Assembly: GCA_030159075.1 (NCBI GenBank) | Contig: BROG01000368.1 | Span: 482,001-546,000 of the forward strand | DNA: 64,000 nucleotides | Origin: Atrina japonica | Taxonomy: Eukaryota > Mollusca > Bivalvia > Pterioida > Pinnidae | Direction: 5' to 3' | Part shown: positions 1 through 12,424 of the stretch, one piece after another | How the letters are laid out: each line of letters starts with the position of its first letter | Position numbering within the stretch: the first letter of the stretch is position 1 | Translations under genes and position numbers: made by a program | The notes under the pieces: model-generated | The model's database searches: none | The model's input: only the letters and a program-made list of their open reading frames with translations | What the model was told of the DNA's origin: nothing

Positions 1-1244
1 TTCTCAAAGATATTATGTCAGGAGAAACAAAATATATAGTTTTACACTTGTGTGCATATACATACATGATACTGCAGGATTAAACAAAAGAAGAACGTTG
101 TCAACATTAGGACCCTGATGAATTTAGGACCCTCAACGATACCTGTTTATGTGCTGAAAATACCTGATACCGAGAGGTTAAGTGCTGAAGTTACTTGTAC
201 AAGTGCCAAAGTTTCTTATACAAGTGCCAGTATTTCTTGAGTTGATGCCGAAATTACAAGAATTCAAATGGAGAAGTCAGGTCTTATTGAAATACACATG
301 TATCTACATTAATTTTGTTTCCTTCAAATCCTTGTACCCATTTTGAAAAACATGAAGAATGTTTGGTAACTTACAAGTTGTACATTCATATTGATAGATA
401 TGGGCCTTTTAAATAAAATATAAGTCAATCGGCTGTGTAAATTATTTACATTGTCTGACGTGACCCCCTAATTGTCGATTTCACTTATTAATTGAAATAA
501 CACTCACAATACATGTATATACACGAATCAGTTGAAAATTGGACACACACAGACATCTGAAAACCCAGAGATGGATGCAATGGAGGAGTAAGAACCCCAG
601 TAGACCGGTCACACCCGCCGTAAGTCCACAGTTAAATTTAAAATTCAATGAAATTTCAATTCCTGTAGTATCGTCTTGTTACAAATTAGATCATGACGAT
701 AAAAAGTAAACTTTTATTCCTCTCGAGGGTAAATAAGTATATCGGCACAAAAGGGTAATTGGTCGTAATCTAGTGGAATGTGGGAATGAGATACTATTTA
801 CAAGGCCGGGCCTAATTAAAATTTTTCATTCTCGTCAATCTCGACATGACATGTTTTTATTTCCTCATCCAAATTAGATAAGAAGCTTGATTTCTTGTCA
901 CAGCTAAATCCACGGTTACACTTACTGTGATTTTATCATGTTTTTCATTGTTTCCTATCATCTGGTTTTGTCTTATCGCGTTTGGAATTAAATCAAACAA
1001 TACTTGGCCTCTATCCGTTTCCGATAATCTAGAAAATTAAGATGACTTGTCGGGTTAGTTTATTCTTTCCTTCTTTACTGAAGAGCAACTCGATGTTATT
1101 TAATGTAATGAATGCCTAACCCGGTTTAAATGACACGGACCTAAGCTCACCAAATTTAAATCAACCACGAAAATACGCCAAGTGTCCGGTTCTATCAACT
1201 TATGAAAATCACAGATCTTCTGGATGTGCAGAATGCAATATACA
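1..1244. other. Host flank, no gene seen
   Basis: AT-rich DNA without a supportable exon on either strand. The only recognisable content is one copy of a dispersed repeat at about 527-640 (ending in 'gaccggtcacacccgccgt'). Related copies lie at 1245-1315 and 22520-22645. Confidence 0.5.
527..640 (+). repeat. Dispersed repeat R1, copy 1
   Basis: About 115 bp sharing ordered blocks with 1245-1315 and 22520-22645: 'attggacacacac', 'ccagagatgg', 'atggaggagtaag' and 'gaccggtcacacc'. No coding potential. Probably a non-autonomous mobile element; the class cannot be assigned. Confidence 0.55.
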
Positions 1245-1751
<507 letters not shown>

Positions 1752-2137
1752 TAGTAATAGGCAGCTCCCTGGCACGCATTTTGAATTTCGCCGCTAGGGG
1801 GCGCCACCAGTGGCGCTGTTTGATGACGTCATCAGAATACTGGCTTCTGATTGGTCAATTCAAATGCGTGCCATGGAGCCGCCTGTGACGTCATAACCGG
1901 AAGTGCGTCATACCGGAAGTGCGTCATACCGGAAGTGAGGTCATGTTGTCATGGCAATAAGGAGAAAGAGCCAATCGTTGAGCTTGGAGGCGTGTCTATG
2001 ACCGGAAGTGGAAGGTTGTGGAGGCGGCCATCTTGGTTAAGGAGCCAATGAGAGCCTTCGTTACAAGAGGTTGGGGTCACGAGAAGTCACAAGAGGTCAC
2101 GTGAGTTCACGAGAAGTCAACGGGAAGAGAGAGAAGT

Positions 2138-2330
2138 TGGGTTTTTCCAGTTTTGAGCTGAGAGTGAATCTATTTTTAGAACCGAAACTTTGGGTTTTTC
2201 CAGTTTTGAGCTGAGAGTGAATCTATTTTTAGAACCGAAACTTTGGGGTTTTCCAGGTTTGTGAAACTCGTAGTTGGTGGCGCCACCGTAGGTGAAACTA
2301 GTAGTTGGTGGCGCCACCGTCGGTAAGAGT
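2138..2330 (+). repeat. Short tandem repeats inside the left TIR
   Basis: A 54-bp unit beginning 'gggtttttccagttttgagc' occurs twice, with a third partial copy. It is followed by two copies of a unit containing the palindrome 'ttggtggcgccaccgt'. The right TIR has only one copy of each, so the duplications arose in the left arm or were lost from the right. Confidence 0.75.
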
Positions 2331-2414
2331 TGTGTATCATGCGCATGCGCGAGAAGCGATAGGCCGAGCTCGATTCAAGCTTGAACTAAGACTTGTACTA
2401 AGGCTTGTAGAGTG

Positions 2415-2705
2415 ACGAGTATGTACAAAGGGAGATCACTCTGTATAGACTTTACAGGTGAGACAAAGGGGAGATTACTCTGTATAGCTTGTATGAGTAG
2501 GACTAAAGGGAGATCACTCTGTATAGACTGTATAGGTGAAACAAAGGGAGATTACTCTGTATAGACTCTATAGGTGGAACAAAGGGAGATTACTCTGTAT
2601 AGACTGTAGAGATGGGGCAAAGGGAGATCACTCTGTATAGACTGTGTAGGCGAAACAAAGGGAGATTACTCTGTATAGACTATAGGGTGGAACAAAAGGG
2701 TTGAT
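2415..2705 (+). repeat. 38-bp minisatellite in the left TIR
   Basis: About eight copies of a 37-39 bp unit centred on 'gggagattactctgtataga', varying at an att/atc position. Absent from the right TIR. No coding sense. Confidence 0.85.
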
Positions 2706-2864
2706 GACTCTTTTATGGGCTGTAGGCATTAAACCAAAGGGGTGGGTGGGTAGCGAAACAGGAAGGTTAGGAAGGGTAGCCATCTTGGGTATGGAATCAT
2801 GGGATATCTAGTTTCCAGGGGACTGACTAATCTCACGGCAGGAGTGAGAACCATAGAACATGAA

Positions 2865-3245
2865 AGTGTGTAACGTACTCAAAGTTTGTCAAAGTGATCA
2901 AGTGTGTACCGTTCTCATGTTTCAAAGTTTGTCAAAGTGATCAAGTGTGTACCGTTCTCAAAGTTTGCAACGTGTGCAACGTTCTAAGTTATGAAGTCTC
3001 AAAGTGACACAAGTGACAAAGTGACACAAGTAGTTTGTGTCGTTCTCAAAGTTTGCAACGTGTGCAACGTTCTAAGTTATGAAGTCTCAAAGTGACACAA
3101 GTGACAAAGTGACACAAGTAGTTTGTGTCGTTCTCAAAGTTTGCAACGTGTGTACCGTTCTCAAAGTTTGCAACGTGTGTACCGTTCTTAGTTATGAAGT
3201 CTCAACGTGACACAAGTGACAAAGTGACCACAAGTAGTAAAGTGT
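2865..3245 (+). repeat. Compound minisatellite in the left TIR
   Basis: Interspersed copies of 'gttctcaaagtttgcaacgt' and 'gaagtctcaaagtgacacaa', giving a higher-order period near 100 bp. Confined to the left arm. No open frame of note. Confidence 0.8.
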
Positions 3246-3409
3246 AAAGTATGAAGTTGTTCACTTACATCGTTTCAACAAGTTTTTTATATTTCTTGTA
3301 CTACTGTATATAAAATAAAAAAATTAAACACTCACCCAGAGAGAGTTTTTCTGACGATGTTGACTCTTCGAGCTTCGGCTGCCAAATGAGCTCTCAGTAG
3401 TCTAACTGA

Positions 3410-3877
3410 AGTTATTCTGAAGTGTTTAATGTTACTATTTTAAGTATACCTGAGGATGACGAAGTCTTAGTTTCTGATCCAACTCGTCGTCACCTACTTG
3501 TCTTTGATGATATGATGGGCAGTAAAGCTCTCGATTCTATCGTAGAATGGTTTACACGTAAAGCTCATCATCGAAACACAAGTGTGATCTACATCACTCA
3601 AAACTTGTTTGATCGTGCTAAACAATATCGTACCATAAGTCTGAATGCTCATTATCTCGTCCTGTTTAAGAATCCTAGAGATAAATCTCAAATGACCAGC
3701 TTATCACGTCAATTAGACCTACCAGGTTTAAACCATGCTCATCACGATGCTACAAATCGTCCTCATGGTTATCTCTTGATTGATCTCACATCGTCTACCC
3801 CTGATAATCTAAGATTAAGATCAGATCTGTTTTCATCCTTGGTTTACGGGAGGAATAGTGTTGTATACACCTTATAA
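3410..3877 (+). pseudogene. Polinton packaging ATPase, C-terminal fragment
   Basis: Resembles the FtsK/HerA-type genome-packaging ATPase of Polintons and related double-jelly-roll viruses, which pumps DNA into the capsid. The open frame starts exactly at the inner TIR end (stop codon just before) and has no ATG, so the N-terminal part with the Walker A loop is missing. Visible from position 3422: a hydrophobic Walker B strand LLVFDDMM at about residues 25-32, then SVIYITQNLF (about 54-63), the usual sensor-like strand with T-Q-N, then YLVLFKNPRD (about 78-87). The frame then runs to a natural-looking stop. Loss of the nucleotide-binding loop makes it non-functional. Assignment rests on motif order, not on a search. 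Confidence 0.75.
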
Positions 3878-3933
3878 GTAGACAGTCACTTTCTCTAGGG
3901 TGTCATTTCTCGTATTCCTGTTAACGTAGAATC

Positions 3934-4927
3934 ATGAATCCTTTACCTAAAGCCACCAGTAAACTGGTGACTACTCTAAGAAAATTACAATTAGAGAAAG
4001 ATCCCGTCAGACGTCAAGAACTGTTAGAATTAGGGTAGAGACGCTTTATTGAAATGGTTTGGTATGGGGGCTAAAAATCTTCTGTCTGGTACCATTCCAG
4101 TGACTAAACCTACAGCAACGTTAATACAGAGGGAAATGCTGATCATTTAAAAATCATTGCTGACCCAAAAGCTGATGAAGAAGCTAAGAAAACTGCTATA
4201 TTAAAACGAGGAGGGGCAGGTTTCTTAGGTGGGGGTAATCATTCGATCCCTGTTACAGTGGGCTAGTCGTCTCAAGAAGAACACTGCACCTAAAAAGAAA
4301 AAAACACCCCCTCTTCCTAAGCAGAGAAAGCAGAGTCCTAAAAAGAAGAAGAGTCCTAAGAAGAAGAAGAGTCCTAAGAAGAAGAACCCACCATTGATTC
4401 TAAAACTAAATCTGAAACAGATTCGTGAAGCTAATACAATGAATCAGGCTACTCCTACACGAATACCGTCTCCACCTGTAACCAACAGTCCTGTAGCAGG
4501 AACTTCTGCTACTGCAACATCTATCTTTGGACAACCTATACGTCTTCCTGGTAGACCTAATATCAAAATTACACAACGGAAACAACCTTCTATTACTAAG
4601 ACTAAAGCAGTCCTACAGGCCCTGAATGTACCTAAGAAGTCTACTCCTACTAATACTCCCAAGCAGTCTTTGTTATTTCCCTTATTACCAAAACCTTTAA
4701 CTGCTAAAGATGTATCATCTCAGCTGAACAAACATGTTACATCTACTCCAAAGTCTACTCGTTTACCTTCGTTTGCTTCTACCTTTGGATCTCCCATCAC
4801 CAGTCAGCCTAAGACCCAGGCTACTTCATATATGAATAGCTACAAATGTCTATGGTGTCGGGCTCTTTTTACTACGAGTAAAGAACTTCAAGATCATAAA
4901 CGACTTCAACATCCTATGTTGATATAG
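3934..4927 (+). pseudogene. Polinton lysine-rich zinc-finger protein, frameshifted
   Basis: A start codon at 3934 opens a 34-codon frame ending at 4038. Coherent coding sequence then continues in other frames (about 4035-4150 and 4113-4260) before the longest open stretch, 4229-4927. That stretch has no ATG of its own, as expected for the 3' part of a broken gene. It carries a run of P-K-K-K-K type repeats at about residues 20-60, a Pro/Thr/Ser-rich middle, and a single C-x2-C-x12-H-x4-H finger at the extreme C terminus. The basic repeats suggest nucleic-acid binding. At least three single-base shifts disrupt it, by mutation or sequencing error. Exact role in the particle unknown. Confidence 0.65.
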
Positions 4928-4994
4928 GTTTATAAAACTACCTCACATCATGTATTGAGTCATTTGTATAGAATACTTAGTTGTTAGTGACATC

Positions 4995-5362
4995 ATGGCA
5001 CCACGAAAAAGTAAGCATGGGCTTGAATCTCATGCTGCTTTGATTAAAGTCTTAGGACAAAAGCAGTATCCTATTGAGTTTAAAAAGATGATCTTACGGT
5101 ATGCCCCTGATGATACGATCATGAAAATTTGTGAAGTGGTGTATAAACATCATAAAAGGAGTGATTCCTTTAACAAAACGCCAGAAACAGCACTTGGGTT
5201 CAAAGAAACGGGTCTTAAGAAAACTAGTTTCATCCTCAATTGACTGTCCCTCAACGACGTCGAATTCTAACGAATCAACAGGGTGGTGTGTTACCTATCT
5301 TACCCTTATTAGCGCCATTACTAGGAGCCATAGCTTCTCCTGTCTTAAAATCTATTCTATAA
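4995..5362 (+). pseudogene. Small basic core-like Polinton protein, frameshifted
   Basis: Starts with ATG and MAPRKSKHG. Coding sense moves to the +1 frame near 5131-5240 (segment PLTKRQKQHLGSKKR, very basic). After a further shift it ends in a Gly/Leu/Pro-rich hydrophobic tail (GGVLPILPLLAPLLGAI) with stop at 5360-5362, two bases before the next ATG. A basic body plus a hydrophobic glycine-rich tail resembles small virion core or membrane-active peptides of Polintons and adenoviruses. That comparison is inference. Two frame changes make it a pseudogene or an error-bearing sequence. Confidence 0.6.
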
Positions 5363-5364
5363 CC

Positions 5365-5664
5365 ATGAGCACACGAAAAATGATCTTAGTTCCCGAGAGG
5401 ACCATGGAAGAACTCAAACAATGGAGAGAAAGAAGTTTAAATCCTTTGCCTCATACACCTGAAGTAGCATCTTCGGTGCGTTTAGGTAATGAATTAGATA
5501 CGATTGTAGATCGTGATGATTTGACTCCTGAAGCTAAGGTAGCCAAGTTTGGTCAAGAATTTCATCGATACCGTACGTATCTACAACAAGCTCGTCATCC
5601 TGTAGAAGAGAGACCTTGGTCTCTGAAAACAGATAAAGTCAAAGAAGTCAAAGATGATGTTTAA
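5365..5664 (+). CDS. 99-residue acidic/basic Polinton ORF
   Basis: Intact ORF starting MSTRKMILVPERTMEELKQW, spaced 2 bp from the previous gene and overlapping the next ATG (5654). It is charged, predicted largely helical, and has no transmembrane segment. It is the only frame of the element without an obvious break. Its position just upstream of the capsid gene suggests a virion or assembly protein, but I do not recognise a domain. Confidence 0.55.
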   Translation: MSTRKMILVPERTMEELKQWRERSLNPLPHTPEVASSVRLGNELDTIVDRDDLTPEAKVAKFGQEFHRYRTYLQQARHPVEERPWSLKTDKVKEVKDDV

Positions 5665-5791
5665 AACTGAAATGTCTTCTGATGATCAAGATCTTATGAC
5701 AGCTATTTCATCCAGTGTCACTGCTCCATTAAAACCAAAAGTCCCTCTGTTATTTAAACATCTCAAGAAACATTCTGATGTACTAACATGA
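5654..5791 (+). pseudogene. Start of Polinton capsid gene, broken
   Basis: A 45-codon ORF overlapping the previous gene by 11 bp. It begins MMFKTEMSSDDQDL and stops at 5789-5791, exactly where the host-flank-like block 'tgaatattggacaaacacgg' begins. Its likely continuation is the capsid fragment at 5808-5939 in another frame, so the stop comes from the foreign block rather than from the gene. Confidence 0.55.
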
Positions 5792-6873
5792 ATATTGGAC
5801 AAACACGGAAGGAAGATGGGTGGAATATTACCCCATCTCTAGTGTCAATACACAATCTGCTCCTATTGAGTTTGAAATCACCTCTAGAAAACAGATGAAT
5901 ACCAGTACTCCACACGTTCAAAGAGATGGTGGATGTTAGTATCATCAGGTACCATATACCAGAGAGTGTGAACTGCATTGTCTATGGAGAATTTGGTAAA
6001 AACCTTCGTTCGGCGGAGTGTCGGAGGAGTTTGTGGACATTACTTAATTACACAATAAACGATCGTTTTTGTTTGGAGATGGTTTAGAGAGCAATATCGC
6101 ATACCTGTACCTAAATCAACCGTGTATCAGTCCTGTCAGTCACGACAAGTATGGGTTTAATTACGTCAAGGAATCCGAACCGACCGATCTAGGACAAAAG
6201 CTGATTCTAGGTACAGAGATACGATTCATGGGATCACGTGACCTGATGGGTATGACATAGACTGACATCCCATCAGAGTGCACACAGAGAGAAATCATGA
6301 TTGCAACTGTATGGATGATCTGCTGTTCTCTATTACGCAGAAAAAATGAAAACATCAGATACGATGTACTCCTGATTGGAATACTTATGTACGTGGTGTG
6401 AAAACACCTGCTCTGTTGAAACGGACCAGATGAAAACACTTCAGAAACGGACTAAGTTCCAGAGCCCCTCACAAAATCCATCAAAAGCAAAATGGTTGAT
6501 GACTACTGAATCAATAATTTTGGAGGAAAGTGTGCACATTTTTTCTAATGTACTCAATGGTGGGATACGGTACATAATTGATTTTAAGAATTGTTTAATT
6601 TGTTCAAATTGTTTCAAGGGATTCCCTCTGCGACATGTAAAATTAAAACATTAAAACATAAAAACAAAATTATTTTTTGGTACCCCTCTACTGAAAAACA
6701 TTCAGAAAAAAAATGGTTTTGTTATTAAGTTCCTCATTCCGTGAAAACTCATTTGAGATCCGAAGCTCACACAAAATGGGTTTGATAGGGCTAATGCAAT
6801 CCATAATAAGAATATGGAGCATCTTTAATGTACTAGCATACATACATACACACACACATGACTAGAGTATAGG
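5789..6873 (+). other. Mosaic of capsid-gene and host-flank blocks
   Basis: Ordered blocks identical or nearly identical to 1250-1625 alternate with unrelated stretches, including capsid-like coding sequence and an open segment at 6061-6260 of unknown affinity. The order of the host blocks is fully preserved. It ends in 'catacatacatacacacaca', matching the flank just before the (TA)n tract. No intact gene can be read. Confidence 0.75.
5808..5939 (+). pseudogene. Capsid protein N-terminal fragment (F54H12.2-like)
   Basis: A short frame reading WVEYYPISSV and then SAPIEFEI. This opening is typical of the large family annotated in invertebrate genomes as 'F54H12.2-like', which is the Polinton capsid protein. 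It is cut off after about 43 codons; the remaining double-jelly-roll body is missing or scrambled with host-like blocks. Family assignment is from memory of the conserved N-terminal signature. Confidence 0.65.
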
Positions 6874-7577
<704 letters not shown>

Positions 7578-7897
7578 CTACAAAGTTTCAAGGTTCTACT
7601 TTTAACACTGTAGCAGTGTAGTTGATTACACAACATAGGTACCCTACTTTCCTCGTCAGCCCGATCGGTTAAAATTGTCATTATTACCGGTAAATGACAA
7701 AACGTTGAACTTGTTGATATATCTAACTGTCAAATTAAAGGTCACCGCTAACCTTTTCGTCTTTTGATTCAGAAGCTTCTGAATGAAGTCCGTCCCGTGC
7801 GAATAAAGGAGCGGGTCAGCCAATAACGGGACACAATTGGTCCCCATGTGAATACGGACATTTTGCTAAAAGAACAAGGATAACAATTTTTTCATCG

Positions 7898-8505
7898 GTA
7901 AGACTAATTAGAGTACGCTAGAACACTCCAGAGTATGCTACAGGTTTTCAGTGTATTATTGAGTTCTAAGATTATATTTAGTTAATACGTAGCACACACA
8001 TTCATATCCAATATATTATTTTCGATTATATATTTTTTAAGTGTAACAGTATACCAGAAAAGGTTAGAGTCTATTAGTCGGGATCTAGGCCTACGGCACA
8101 GAACCAATGCATGTGTTCCGCATAAATGTTTTCATTTTTATTTATATCTTTAAATTTATTTGATTTGGTTTATTGATTTTTTCACAATACATGATGTTTT
8201 TAAATTAAATATGATAAATAAATTAATAACTAACTAAATAAATAAATGACTATGTTGTAGAAGCACGCCCATGTCGTATAACCCGGAAACATCCATACAT
8301 AGGGATGGCTGAGATTTATAAGTCCCTATATAAATAATTATCTACTTTTACATAAAACGAACTTAAATCACTATAACAGTTTTGAACTAGTATAAAAATA
8401 TAATAAAATGGTAAATTGATGACTTTATAATGTTTATATTTCCTAAAGTTTGTAGAGTACTCTAGCGTACCTTAGAATACTCTAATCAGTCCTACCAAGT
8501 TTTCA
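7898..8505. mobile_element. MITE with about 40-bp inverted ends
   Basis: The left end 'taagactaattagagtacgc' is matched, inverted and imperfect, by the right end 'gtaccttagaatactctaat' before 'cagtcctacc'. The AT-rich 600-bp interior has no ORF, consistent with a non-autonomous DNA transposon. Confidence 0.6.
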
Positions 8506-8817
8506 TAGTTCCTTTAAGTTTTCTAATACGAGATTTTATAAACTATCGTACAGCTTTTAACCATTCAGACAAAGTTCCTGGTTCCTCGTCTTCGTGTTTT
8601 GCTCATCGTCTGACATTTTCCTCAACGGAATTCATAACTACACTGAAATTCTGTCGTCAGTTAAAGAAACGGGCTTCCCGGTATTTTGGACCTCGTAAAA
8701 TAAAAATTTTATGGTTTTTATTTTCAATAATATAGAAACGGCACCGGTGATGACATGCCCAATAGGATTAGGTAATGCACATAAACATGTGACGGTACTA
8801 TACTGCTAAGATTTTGC

Positions 8818-9136
8818 TTAAAGGGACATTAGCTGTGTTTTTTCTTTACTACTTAGATTTATGTACAACAGAGAAAAATGATATAAATAGGCATAAAAGT
8901 TCTTAAATTCCTATATATTTTGTGAAAATTGCTTAAGAAACCCAGGTTTGGCACTTTTTCATTAACTCGGCCTTACTATTTATATATATATAAATACTAC
9001 ACCGATTTTCACAAAATATACAGGATCATAAGAATTCTTTTTATGGTTTTGTATATCTCTTATAGTTATTGTACATCAATCTAAGCAGTAAAAATGAAAT
9101 AAAATGTTTTTGGAAAACACAGCTAATGCCCCTTTA
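8818..9136. mobile_element. Foldback element F1, copy 1
   Basis: Almost entirely one imperfect palindrome. The left arm 'aaagggacattagctgtgtt' pairs with the right arm 'acacagctaatgcccctttaa', and 'atatattttgtgaaaat' pairs with 'gattttcacaaaatata'. A related copy is at 44468-44822. Confidence 0.75.
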
Positions 9137-9859
9137 ATTAACTAACAAGAATTTTGGCCATGTGTATACTGTCACTGTGACCTTGGACATTCAAGGTCGT
9201 GACACGTAGCCTACATTCTTTTCTTGGGTCATGGACATCTGTACAGGTTTCCCCAGGATCGGATATGATCTGAAGGACAAGCTCTAATATGCAATTGTCT
9301 AATTTCCAATCTTAAGTTGGGGGCACGTTTTTACTCCAAACGAATTAAATTGACAGACTGGTTATTCCCCCCACAATGAACTAAGTTTCTACAAACATTA
9401 AACTTTCAAGAGCAATGGATTTAATTTAGCAGGACTTCCAACAAACATAGGTACATTTTAAAAGTACATCCCTTACGAGGAAGACTGGATAATTGTAGAC
9501 CAGTTGACAAAGTTACGTCTTCCTCCGGGTCAACTGATTCCACTTCTGGGTTGTATTGGCAATGAGGACAACAAACTTGCTATTGTCCGAATAAATCATA
9601 TTTCGTAAATTGACCAATAAGAAAGCTATCTCTATAAAAGTACGGAAAATGTTCACACCCAGTTACTAACTTCTTGAAACTATTAACAGGCTAATAGTTC
9701 TTGAAACTATTGACCGGTTAAAAGTCCTATTTCTGACACTTTCGTAAAAAATGGAAAATTTATTCATCTATATTTTTATAAAGAGAATATACACTCACTG
9801 AGATATAATAATAATATTCCTTTTTGTACATGTAGGCCATATGTTGTTTTCCAGATATC

Positions 9860-11090
9860 GGTAGAATTATAACTTGGGTATCTAGGCCTGTACTGTATAT
9901 CTTAGGCATGACAATCTGACAATTGATTTATAGGTATCACTTTGATATCTACACTATATTTCAGACATGATAATTTGACTATTTCTCTACAGATATTAGT
10001 ACAGTTATCGCTTTGGTATCTACACTATATTTTGGGTATGATGATTTGACTATTACATTGTACTTTACAGATATCACTCTGGTATCTACACTATATACTT
10101 CAGGTATGATAATTTGGCTGTTGCTTTACAGACATCACTCAGGTATCTACACTATATTTCAGGTATGATAACATGAGTATTGTTTTACAGATATTACTCT
10201 GGTATCTACACTGTGTATTTCAGGTATGATAACTTGACTATTGCCTTACAGATATCACTCAGGTATCTACACTATATTTCAGGTATGATAACATGAGTAT
10301 TGTTTTACAGATATCACTCAGGTATCTACACTGTGTATTTCAGGTATGATAATTTGACTATTGCCTTACAGATATCACTCAGGTATCTACACTATATTTC
10401 AGGTATGATAACTTGACTACACTGTATTTCTGGTATGATAACTTTAGTATTGCTTTACAGATATATCACTTTAATATCTACACTATATTCCAGATTTGAT
10501 AATTTGACTATTGCTTCACAGATATATCCTCTGGTATCTACACCATACTTCAGGTATGATAACTTGAGTATTGTTTTACAGATATCACTCAGGTATCTAC
10601 ACTATATTTCAGGTATGATAACATGAGTATTGTTTTACAGATATTACTCTGGTATCTACACTGTGTATTTCAGGTATGATAATTTGACTGATATCACTCA
10701 TGTATCTACACTATATTTCAGGTATGATAACTTGACTACACTATATTTCAGGTATGATAACATGAGTATTGTTTTACAGATATCACTCTGGTATCTACAC
10801 TGTATATTTCAGGTATAATAATTTGACTGTTGCTTTACAAATATCACTCATGTATCTACACTATATTTCAGGTATGATAATTTGACTATTGCCTTACAGA
10901 TATCACTAAGGTATCTACACTATATTTCAGATATGATAACTTGAGAATTATTTTATAGATATCACTCTGGTATCTACAATGTATTTTTGGGGTTTGATAA
11001 TTTGACTATTGCTGTACAGATATCACTTTAATATCTATACTGCATATTCCAGATTTGATAATTTGACTATTGTTTTACAGATATAATTTT
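9860..11090 (+). repeat. Minisatellite of about 62-66 bp
   Basis: Roughly 18 imperfect copies of a unit containing 'tttacagatatcactc', 'ggtatctacactatat' and 'ttcaggtatgataa'. On the plus strand each unit carries acceptor-like 'ttgctttacag' and donor-like 'cag/gtatct' strings, reminiscent of the JARID2 arrays, but no exon could be identified here. Confidence 0.88.
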
Positions 11091-11309
11091 TACAAATCAA
11101 TAAATATTCCCTGACCACACCTCTATATATTCTTAGTTCAAAAACAATTTTACAACGAATTTTATATAACAAATTTTTGCTTATAACAAACCAGTTTATA
11201 TGTCCCCTGGCATTCCAACTAACACTTTTTATAGAATAATAACAAAGTAATCAATATCATTTAACCAAAAGTTAATTCCTATCTTTTTGCCAAGCAAATA
11301 TTAAGTTAT

Positions 11310-11399
11310 ATTAACCCTTTCAATCCTACAGACCAGTAGACTTGTCATAAACAATAGAAAGAGCATACCATTCAGACATTCAGGGGTGAAAGGGTTAAT
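11310..11399. mobile_element. Small palindromic MITE
   Basis: Ends 'ttaaccctttcaatcc' and 'ggggtgaaagggttaa' are inverted copies around a 60-bp core. A similarly built element is at 45545-45632. Confidence 0.65.
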
Positions 11400-12224
11400 A
11401 AAAAGTAACAAAAACCTTTGTTTTCTTTGACTTCCCAGAAAGTTCCTGTTTAGCCTAGATTTAGAGTGATTTTTTTCTTAATGAACTTTGTTGTAACAAA
11501 TTGAACAATAAGGTCCCTTGAAATTGTTATAGGCAAGTTTTACTATATATGTAAGGCATTTCACATAAGCAGTGAAAGTCATGGGTCTTTCAGATGAGCT
11601 TTGTGTCATGGCTGAGTTGGAACAGCATACACCAAACAACCTTTAGTCATTGGCACCAGTCCAAAACATGGGTCAAAATCTGTGGAATACATGTTTATGT
11701 GAAATATTTTTTGGCGGGACAAAACAATCCAAGTTTGTCAGACACACATTACAAAAAAGACAAAGCAAGAACTGTCATATGTAATAGGTTTATTACAGGC
11801 ACCATCAAATGACATTTATTATACAGATGACTGAAAAGTAAAGTGAATAAAAAAATGACTAAAAATTGCACAAAAAAGGAGATCTGATTTTTATACAAAT
11901 AATTCTGACACGATACACTGATAACAGTTATACCAACAAAGACGCCACATACCATAATCTTCAAAATGAAGCAAAAGTAATTCTAACATTTAAGAAATTG
12001 ATGCTATGTAATATATATTCTGTGTTAATGAGTCACATAAGGTGAACACTGTTTTTTTTTCAGAATGATATGGGGAGGTTCTATTTTTAGCAATGGAGGC
12101 CATCTTGAGTGATCTGTATGGTAATTAACAAGACAGATATGTGTTAGAATGAAATGATAAAATAAATAGTGATATCTAAGGACTTCTGAAATAGGGTGTT
12201 ATCTTTACCATGTCTTTATTTTAG

Positions 12225-12395
12225 TATCTGTGACCTTTGAACCTCAGAATCAGGATATCACTAACTTGTCTTCCTACAAACATCAATGTTAAGTTTCATC
12301 AAAAGCAATAAAACAACATTTTAAAGTTATGTTACTTTTGGGGGAACTTACAACTCATGCTGTCACAATATCCTTAGCTCAGGTGAGCTAAAAAA
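12225..12395 (+). repeat. Dispersed repeat ending in 'agctcaggtgagctaaaaa'
   Basis: The 3' part 'tcacaatatccttagctcag' plus 'gtgagctaaaaa' parallels the end of 58960-59175. This looks like the tail of a retroposon with an A-rich end. The family is not named. Confidence 0.5.
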
Positions 12396-12424
12396 ATCAA
12401 GATATAAAATAATTCTATCAATAA

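Larger units (their letters stand above)
11091..12424. other. Intergenic, no gene seen
   Basis: Contains a 90-bp palindromic MITE (11310-11399) and the tail of a dispersed repeat (12225-12395). The longest open stretches are short and lack coding character. Confidence 0.45.

Noticed and set aside
6061..6260. Polinton or host gene in the mosaic zone
   Set aside because: Open for 63 codons but no recognisable motif, and it lies in scrambled sequence; left undefined.
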